Shown here: positions 58,697 to 64,000 of the stretch, one piece after another
Layout of the letters: every line of letters begins with the position of its first letter
Numbering within the stretch: the stretch's first letter is position 1
DNA from: CAYTZH01 sp964442285
GTDB taxonomy: Bacteria; Myxococcota_A; UBA9160; JAFDET01
Direction: 5' to 3'
DNA: 64,000 nt
Assembly (NCBI GenBank): GCA_964442285.1
Contig: CAYTZH010000015.1
Coordinates: 1-64,000, forward strand
Made by a program: the position numbers and the translations under genes
The notes under the pieces: model-generated
What the model saw: the letters and a program-made list of their open reading frames with translations, nothing else
Told to the model about the DNA's origin: nothing
Databases searched by the model: none

Positions 58697-60130
58697 CTAG
58701 AAGCTCTCCTTGATTCCGGCCCGATCCGGTCCCGAGGGGTCGGACATCTGCGGGTCCGGTGCGGCGGCCTCGGCCCTTCCCAGGGAGAGGTGCAGCATCA
58801 GCAGGCCCAGGATCGTGGCCAGGGCGGACGCCGAGAGGATGCCCACCTTGGCCCCGGCCGTGAGCGAGGCTTGCTCGGCGGTGAAGGCCAGGTTGGTGAC
58901 GAACAGGGCCACCGTGAAGCCGATGCCGGCGAGCAAGCCGGTGGCGGCCACCGCGGTCCAGTTGACGCCCCGGGGCAGCACGGCCAGGCCGCTCTTCACC
59001 GCCGCGAAGGCGAAGATCGTGATGCCGAGGGGCTTGCCCACCAGCAGCCCCAGGGCCACGGCCAGGCCGACCTTCTGGGTGGTGGGGTCGGCCAGGGTGC
59101 TGGCGTCGAGGTGCACGCCCGCGTTCGACAGGGCGAAGACCGGCATGATCAGGAAGGCCACCCAGCGGTCCAGGTCGTTCACCAGGTAGTCGAGGGGCGA
59201 GAGCGTATCCAGGCTCACCCGGCGCAGCTCGCGCACGGCCCGGTGGCGGTGATGCCCGTGGTGGTCGTCGTCTCCGGTCACCATGTCCACCAGGTGGTCC
59301 ACGGTGCGCCGGCCGCGGTCGAGCAGGCTCTCCCGGCTGGGATCCCGGGGTGTGGTGGGCGTCAGGAAGCCGAGGAAGACGCCCGCCACGGTGGCGTGGA
59401 CCCCGGACTCCAGGGTGAAGTACCAGACCACGCCGCCCGCGATCCAGTAGGCCGGGAAGCCGACCACGCCGGCCCGGTTCATGCCGTAGACGAAGGCGAG
59501 CGCGCCCGCCGCCAGGCCCAGGTAGGTCAGGGAGAGCTCGGCGGTATAGAAGATGGCGATCACCGCCACGGCGCCCAGGTCATCGGCGATGGCCAGCGCC
59601 AGCAGGAACACCTTGAGTCCGGCGGGCACCCGGGAGCCCAGGAGCGACATGGCCGCCACCGCAAAGGCGATGTCGGTCGCCATCGGGATTCCCCAGCCGC
59701 GGATGGCCTCGCCACCCAGGTGGAAGTAGGCGTAGATGCCCGCCGGCACCACCATCCCGCCCAGGGCGCCCATCACGGGCAGCATGGCCTTCTGGCGGGA
59801 GGAGAGCTCGCCGTGGACGAGCTCGCGCTTGATCTCGAGCCCCACGACGAAGAAGAAGATGGCCATCAGGGCGTCGTTGACGAAGTGCCCGAGGGAGAGC
59901 TTGAGCTCCCAGACGTCTCCCACGGCGACCTTCAGCTTGAGGTGGTGCCAGAGCTCCTCGTAGCTGTGGTAGTAGGGACTGTTGGCCCAGACCAGCGCCA
60001 GCACCGTCATCGCGAAGAGCAGGATGGCGCTCGAGGCCTCGATCTCGAAGAAGCGCAGGAAGGGCCGCTGCAGGCGGGCGGCGAGGGTCTGGTCGGAGTC
60101 GGTGGGATCGGGGCGCGGGGGCGACGACAT
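58697..60130 (-). CDS. nhaA: Na+/H+ antiporter NhaA
   Basis: A 477-residue membrane antiporter that exports Na+ in exchange for H+. It has the ion-site Asp pair D183-D184 (AIADDLGAV) and the helix IV Asp at D153 (PMATDIAFA). A cytoplasmic loop at about 250-300 is longer than in E. coli and contains a His/Asp cluster (DDDHHGHHRHR, about 287-297) that could bind metal or sense pH. The C-terminus is a polar tail. Confidence 0.95.
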   Translation of the reverse strand: MSSPPRPDPTDSDQTLAARLQRPFLRFFEIEASSAILLFAMTVLALVWANSPYYHSYEELWHHLKLKVAVGDVWELKLSLGHFVNDALMAIFFFVVGLEIKRELVHGELSSRQKAMLPVMGALGGMVVPAGIYAYFHLGGEAIRGWGIPMATDIAFAVAAMSLLGSRVPAGLKVFLLALAIADDLGAVAVIAIFYTAELSLTYLGLAAGALAFVYGMNRAGVVGFPAYWIAGGVVWYFTLESGVHATVAGVFLGFLTPTTPRDPSRESLLDRGRRTVDHLVDMVTGDDDHHGHHRHRAVRELRRVSLDTLSPLDYLVNDLDRWVAFLIMPVFALSNAGVHLDASTLADPTTQKVGLAVALGLLVGKPLGITIFAFAAVKSGLAVLPRGVNWTAVAATGLLAGIGFTVALFVTNLAFTAEQASLTAGAKVGILSASALATILGLLMLHLSLGRAEAAAPDPQMSDPSGPDRAGIKESF

Positions 60131-60160
60131 GGATCAAGCCTTGGGTTCGAGCGCCCGATC

Positions 60161-60817
60161 TTAACTGCCCGTGCGGGGCCCCGCGACCGAGGGCGAGCTC
60201 CCGCCCTCGTCGGCGGCGACGTTCGCCGCGCGCATGGCGGCGTCGAGACCACGGGTCGCGAAGGCCTCCACCGCATCCGCCGCCCGCTCCACGGCATCGG
60301 CGACCAGCGGCTCCTGCTCCTGGGAGAAAGCCTCCAGGACCCAGCTCACGGGATCCACCGAGGGGGGCGGCCGATCGATTCCGAAGCGCAGCCGCGGCAG
60401 GTCGTCGCGCCCGAGCGCGTCGATCACGCTCTGCATGCCCCGCTGGCCGCCGGCGCTTCCCCGTCCGCGCATCCGGAGCCTCCCGAGGGGCAGATCCAGG
60501 TCGTCGTAGACCAGCAGCAGCGCGCGGGCGGGATCGGCCACACCCAGTCCGCGGACCGCCGCCGCCACCGACGCGCCCGAGCGGTTCATGTAGGTCTGGG
60601 GGAAGAGCAGGACGACCGAACGGGCTGCGATGGCTCCGCGCCCCAGGCGCCCCGCGTAGGCCGCGCGGTCGAGCGCGATGCCGTGGCGCGCCGCCAGCCG
60701 GAGGCCGACCCGCCAGCCCACGTTGTGACGGGTGGCCGCGTACTCGGGTCCGGGATTCCCGAGGAAGACCAGGAGGACCGGAGTCTCGCTCGCGCGGGGG
60801 ACCGGGGTCTCGCTCAG
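60161..60817 (-). CDS. pth: Peptidyl-tRNA hydrolase, probable CTG start
   Basis: The 218-residue enzyme frees peptides from tRNA. It has the family N-terminus FLGNPGPEYAATRHNVGW with catalytic His, then PQTYMNRSG and VYDDLDLPLG. No ATG, GTG or TTG lies in frame near the expected start. A CTG at 60817, overlapping the rplY stop, has agaagaagg just upstream and adds about 14 residues. That N-terminal stretch contains an imperfect in-frame duplication (SETPV twice). The start is uncertain. Confidence 0.9.
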   Translation of the reverse strand: MSETPVPRASETPVLLVFLGNPGPEYAATRHNVGWRVGLRLAARHGIALDRAAYAGRLGRGAIAARSVVLLFPQTYMNRSGASVAAAVRGLGVADPARALLLVYDDLDLPLGRLRMRGRGSAGGQRGMQSVIDALGRDDLPRLRFGIDRPPPSVDPVSWVLEAFSQEQEPLVADAVERAADAVEAFATRGLDAAMRAANVAADEGGSSPSVAGPRTGS

Positions 60818-61476
60818 GCCTTCTTCTCGTCGGCTCCGGCTGCGGCGGTGCCCTCGGCCGGCGCTGCGGCGGCCTCCGCCTCGCCCTCCGCCACGGTGGG
60901 CTCCTCCTCGGCGGCGGCGGGCGCCACCACGGAGGCCACCGAGAGGTCCGGGTCGTCCAGCAGGGTCACGCCCTCGGGCAGCGGCAGGTCGCGCACGTGG
61001 AGCACCTCGCCCACGTCCAGTTCCGACACGTCGACCTGGATCTCGTCGGGGATCGCCCGGGGCAGGCACTCGATCGAGAGCGAGCGCAGGGCGTGGTCGA
61101 GGATGCCGCCCGAGAGAGCGACGCCCTTGGCCGTACCCACGACGTGCAGCGGGATCTCCACCTCCACGGTCTGGGCGAGGTTCACCTCGTAGAGGTCGGC
61201 GTGCAGCGGCTCGCCCCGCACCGGATCCCGCTGCACCGCCTTCACCAGCACGACCTTCTCGGCCAGGCCTTCGCCGACCAGGTCGAAGAGGGTGTTGGCA
61301 CCCGACTCGCTGCGGTGGAGCTGGCGGTCGAGGGCGATGGGGTCCAGGGACAGGGGCAGCGGCGCGGTGCCCTGGCCGTAGAGCACCGCGGGGATGCGCC
61401 CGGCGGCCCGCAGCTTGCGCGCCACGCCCTTGCCCGTGGCCTCGCGCCTCTCCACGACGAGCTGGTTCTCGGACAT
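60814..61476 (-). CDS. rplY: 50S ribosomal protein L25/general stress protein Ctc
   Basis: A 220-residue bL25 of the long Ctc type: an N-terminal 5S rRNA-binding domain (RKLRAAGRIPAVLYG), a C-terminal TL5/Ctc domain (about 100-185) and an Ala/Glu-rich tail. A gggaggaga Shine-Dalgarno precedes the ATG. It sits between prs and pth, a common order in proteobacteria. Confidence 0.96.
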   Translation of the reverse strand: MSENQLVVERREATGKGVARKLRAAGRIPAVLYGQGTAPLPLSLDPIALDRQLHRSESGANTLFDLVGEGLAEKVVLVKAVQRDPVRGEPLHADLYEVNLAQTVEVEIPLHVVGTAKGVALSGGILDHALRSLSIECLPRAIPDEIQVDVSELDVGEVLHVRDLPLPEGVTLLDDPDLSVASVVAPAAAEEEPTVAEGEAEAAAAPAEGTAAAGADEKKA

Positions 61477-61503
61477 CGCTGTCTCCTCCCATGAGTCTCG
61501 CGC

Positions 61504-62442
61504 TCAGACGAAGAGCGAGCTCACGCTCTCCTCGTTGTTGATGCGGCGGATGGCCTCGCCGAGCTGGGTGGCCACGCTCACCACACGGATCTTCGAACAC
61601 TCCCGCGCGTCGGGGCGCAGGGGAACCGTATCGGTGACGATCAGCTCCGTGAGCGGGGACTCCTCCACGCGCTTGATCGCGGGGCCCGACAGCACGGGGT
61701 GGGTGATCGCCGCATACACCGAGGCCGCACCGGCGTCGGAGAGCGCCCGCGCCGCCTCGGTCAGGGTGCCCGCAGTGTCGACGATGTCGTCGACGATCAC
61801 GCAGGTCCGGCCGTCGACGTCGCCGATGATGTTCATCACCTGGGCCACGTTGGCGCGCTCGCGCCGCTTGTCGACGATGGCGAGCCGCGCGTCGAGGCGC
61901 TTGGCGAAGGCGCGGGCCCGCTCCACGCCGCCGGCGTCGGGGGAGATGATCGAAATGGGCCCCGGCGCGCTCTCGCGGATCGCGTCCAGCAGGATCGGCG
62001 TGGCGTAGAGGTTGTCGACGGGGATGTTGAAGAAGCCCTGGATCTGGCCCGCGTGCAGGTCCACGCACAGCACGCGATCGGCGCCGGCGGTGGAGATCAG
62101 GTCCGCCACCAGCTTGGCCGTGATGGGCATCCGCGGCTGCACCTTGCGGTCCTGGCGGGCGTAGCCGTAGTACGGGATCACCGCCGTCACACGCCGCGCG
62201 GACGCCCGCCGCAGGGCGTCCATCACGATCAAGAGCTCCAGGATGTGCGAGTTGGCCGGGGCGGAGGTCGACTGCAGCACGAAGCAGTCCATGCCCCGGG
62301 CGTTCTCCTGGATCTCGACGCTCACCTCGCCGTCGCTGAAGGTGCCGACGTCGGCCTTGGCGAGATCCACGTCGAGATAGGCCGCGACGTCCCGGGCCAG
62401 GGCGACGTTGGAGTTGCCGGCGAAGAGCTTGAGCTGTTGCAT
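61504..62442 (-). CDS. prs: Ribose-phosphate pyrophosphokinase
   Basis: The 312-residue enzyme makes PRPP from ribose 5-phosphate and ATP. It has the flexible-loop block YYGYARQDRK, the pyrophosphate loop and the PRPP motif VIVDDIVDTAGT. ATG 62442 gives the standard start MQQLKLFAGN; a longer frame would run into the tRNA gene and is rejected. There is no Shine-Dalgarno, and the mRNA may begin by processing of the upstream tRNA transcript. Confidence 0.97.
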   Translation of the reverse strand: MQQLKLFAGNSNVALARDVAAYLDVDLAKADVGTFSDGEVSVEIQENARGMDCFVLQSTSAPANSHILELLIVMDALRRASARRVTAVIPYYGYARQDRKVQPRMPITAKLVADLISTAGADRVLCVDLHAGQIQGFFNIPVDNLYATPILLDAIRESAPGPISIISPDAGGVERARAFAKRLDARLAIVDKRRERANVAQVMNIIGDVDGRTCVIVDDIVDTAGTLTEAARALSDAGAASVYAAITHPVLSGPAIKRVEESPLTELIVTDTVPLRPDARECSKIRVVSVATQLGEAIRRINNEESVSSLFV

Positions 62443-62460
62443 GGGCGCGTGGTTCCGATG

Positions 62461-62533
<73 letters not shown>

Positions 62534-62590
62534 GCGACCCCGAAGCCTAGGGGGAAGCGAGCGCCGTGGCGACCCGAAGCCTCCGGCATC

Positions 62591-62640
62591 CGCCATCGTC
62601 CTCGCGCTGGAAGCCTCAGGGGGACGCCATCGTCCTCGCG
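62591..62640 (-). repeat. 16-base direct repeat spanning the ispE 3' end
   Basis: The 16-mer cgccatcgtcctcgcg occurs at 62591-62606 and again at 62625-62640, inside the last codons of ispE. It suggests a partial tandem duplication of the gene end into the spacer before the tRNA. Confidence 0.7.
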
Positions 62641-63554
62641 ACCCGCCGCCACGCGCCGCCGTCCCCGTCCTCGCCGCCTCCCAGGACCTCCGCCGCCCGC
62701 GTCGCCTCCGAGCCGTCGCGGAAGACCCCGTAGAGCGTCGGACCGCTTCCCGAGAGCCCGACCGCCAGGGCGCCCGCCGCCTCGAGGCGGCGCCGCAGCC
62801 GGGCCACCACCGGGCACAGCCGGATCGCCGCGGGCTCGAGGTCGTTGGCCACCAGGGCGAGGCGGTCCCTTGCTCCCAGTCCCGCGACGCCGCCGGACGC
62901 CTCCAGGCCGCGAAGCGGCCGCATCGTAGAGCCCGCCGATCCCTGCGTCAATTCGCCCGCCAGGGCGTCCCAGGCGCGGTAGACCTCGGCCGTCGAGAGG
63001 GCGATGCCCGGGTTGACCAGGAGCAGCGCCAGCGCCGGAACGCCCGGCAGCGGCTCGAGAACCTCCCCCACGCCGCCGACGCGGGCGGGTCGGGGGGCGA
63101 GGAAGAACGGGACGTCGGCCCCCAGCTCGAGCGCGAGTGCCGCCAGGCGCTTCGGGGCCAGCGCGCCGGGCCAGCGGGCGTCCAGCGCCCGCAGCACGGT
63201 GCCGGCGTCGCTCGATCCGCCGCCCAGTCCGGCCCCGGAGGGGATCCGCTTGTGGAGGCGCAGGGTGATCCGGGCGCGGATTCCGGCGGCGGCCAGGTAG
63301 GCGGCGGCCGCCCGCACCGCCAGGTTCCGGTCGTCGGCGGGCACGCCCTGGGTCAAGCCCGTCACGTCGATCGACAGCCCGTCGCCCGGGGTGGTCTCCA
63401 GCTCCAGGCGGTCGGCCAGGTCCAGGGGCAGGAAGACGCTGTCGAGCTCGTGGTAGCCGTCGGGGCGGCGGCCGGTGATGCGCAGGCCCAGGTTGATCTT
63501 GGCCGGGGCCGGCCAGGGGCCCGCACCGCCGGGCGGGGCCCCCGCGTCGCTCAC
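62616..63554 (-). CDS. ispE: 4-diphosphocytidyl-2-C-methyl-D-erythritol kinase
   Basis: A 312-residue GHMP kinase of the MEP isoprenoid pathway. It has the N-terminal APAKINLGLRI, the ATP loop PSGAGLGGGSSDA and the C-terminal GLSGSGPTLYG. The length is slightly above E. coli IspE because of Ala/Gly-rich insertions. Its start overlaps the DUF1844 stop by 4 bases, so the two are coupled. Confidence 0.96.
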   Translation of the reverse strand: MSDAGAPPGGAGPWPAPAKINLGLRITGRRPDGYHELDSVFLPLDLADRLELETTPGDGLSIDVTGLTQGVPADDRNLAVRAAAAYLAAAGIRARITLRLHKRIPSGAGLGGGSSDAGTVLRALDARWPGALAPKRLAALALELGADVPFFLAPRPARVGGVGEVLEPLPGVPALALLLVNPGIALSTAEVYRAWDALAGELTQGSAGSTMRPLRGLEASGGVAGLGARDRLALVANDLEPAAIRLCPVVARLRRRLEAAGALAVGLSGSGPTLYGVFRDGSEATRAAEVLGGGEDGDGGAWRRVARTMASP

Positions 63555-63940
63555 CGCCGGCTGCTCTCGACGTAGCGCATGCGGAGCTCCGTCAGCAGGC
63601 TCTGGAGCAGGTGGTCCTCCTCGGCACTGAGGTTGCCCCGGGTCTTCTCCTGGATCATCTCCAGGATGTCGACGGTTTGGCGCGCCAGGGGCAGGTTCGG
63701 CGCCGGAGGCTCTGCCCCCGGCCGCTCGGCCACCAGCCCCATGTGCATCAGGGCGGAGGTGGAGAGCGACATCACGAAGGTCGTGAAGTCCGTCGGGGGC
63801 AGGGCACCCCCGGACGGCTCCGAGGCCGCGGACGCCGTCTCCGGGCCGGCAGCGGCCTCGGCGCCGGGTGCCTCGGCGCCGTCGCTCGAGTGGCGCTTGT
63901 CGACGACCGTGAACCCGCGATCCGAATCCTCTCCCGACAT
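63551..63940 (-). CDS. DUF1844 family protein
   Basis: The 129-residue protein has a disordered Ala/Glu/Pro-rich N-terminal half. The DUF1844 helical domain contains DFTTFVMSLSTSALMHMG and QTVDILEMIQEKTRGNLS. The function is unknown; in deltaproteobacteria it is often next to ispE. The Shine-Dalgarno is gagg. It is coupled to ispE by a 4-base overlap. Confidence 0.9.
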   Translation of the reverse strand: MSGEDSDRGFTVVDKRHSSDGAEAPGAEAAAGPETASAASEPSGGALPPTDFTTFVMSLSTSALMHMGLVAERPGAEPPAPNLPLARQTVDILEMIQEKTRGNLSAEEDHLLQSLLTELRMRYVESSRR

Positions 63941-63943
63941 CCT

Positions 63944-64000
63944 CTACTCCTCCGCGGCCTGCGGCGCCGGCGTCCGGCGCTCGGCCTCTTCCAGCTGGCG
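63944..64000 (-). CDS. C-terminal end of a gene continuing beyond the window
   Basis: The last 18 codons and a TAG stop of a minus-strand gene are visible, encoding a charged, Glu/Ala-rich tail (RQLEEAERRTPAPQ). The stop lies just before the DUF1844 start. The family cannot be told from this fragment. Confidence 0.5.
   Translation of the reverse strand, partial: RQLEEAERRTPAPQAAEE

Noticed and set aside
55817..61192. 1791-codon plus-strand open frame across pdxS, pdxR, nhaA and pth
   Set aside because: It overlaps six well-supported minus-strand genes and has shadow composition.

Overview
The window is about 64 kb of very GC-rich DNA with dense, short-spaced genes and frequent GTG starts. 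It looks like a contig from an uncultured, diderm, deltaproteobacterium-like organism (Myxococcota or Binatota type). The reasons are the TonB/ExbBD machinery, many lipoproteins and signal peptides, a PEP-CTERM protein, a lipid-A-related membrane protein, and the order DUF1844, ispE, tRNA-Gln, prs, rplY, pth. A run of 100 Ns at 45720-45819 marks a scaffold join. No stretch over 300 bases lacks a gene. I saw no phage, insertion sequence, CRISPR array or rRNA.

Region 1 (1-23.2 kb) is an envelope and transport region. Several uncharacterised exported proteins and lipoproteins come first, with a penicillin-binding transpeptidase fused to a TonB C-terminal domain (4505-6199). A tightly packed operon follows: DUF3450 protein, long TtpC-like ExbB, short ExbB, ExbD, a 90-residue orphan, a secreted HAF-repeat protein, a second ExbD, TonB and a TPR protein. 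This resembles the Vibrio-type TonB2/TtpC energy-transducing locus with extra parts. Next are a 1280-residue TonB-dependent receptor, a secreted probable beta-helix protein and a PEP-CTERM protein. The plausible joint function is energised uptake of an unknown large or surface-bound substrate.

Region 2 (23.2-38.4 kb) is catabolic and accessory. It has two short-chain dehydrogenases, a 3-hydroxyisobutyrate-type dehydrogenase, an amidohydrolase, a 2-hydroxyacid dehydrogenase, a paired acyl-CoA dehydrogenase set with a VOC protein, a GT-C glycosyltransferase, an M23 metallopeptidase, and a diiron ferritin-like protein translationally coupled to a TetR regulator.

Region 3 (38.5-51.2 kb) holds a large subtilase with FG-GAP repeats, Mrp, a phosphodiesterase interrupted by the scaffold gap, ThiD, a membrane-anchored MutS-like ATPase, Mpl and a serine hydrolase.

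Region 4 (51.2-64 kb) is mostly housekeeping on the minus strand: LD-carboxypeptidase, DnaB, ribosomal proteins L9, S18 and S6 (S18 and S6 with unusual low-complexity extensions), the PdxR-PdxS-PdxT vitamin B6 module, NhaA, Pth, L25, Prs, tRNA-Gln(UUG), IspE and a DUF1844 protein.

A recurring feature is a TANNNT-like (or TANNNC-like) hexamer exactly 7 or 8 bases upstream of start codons that lack a Shine-Dalgarno sequence. This points to leaderless transcription at several genes, including both recognisable regulators.
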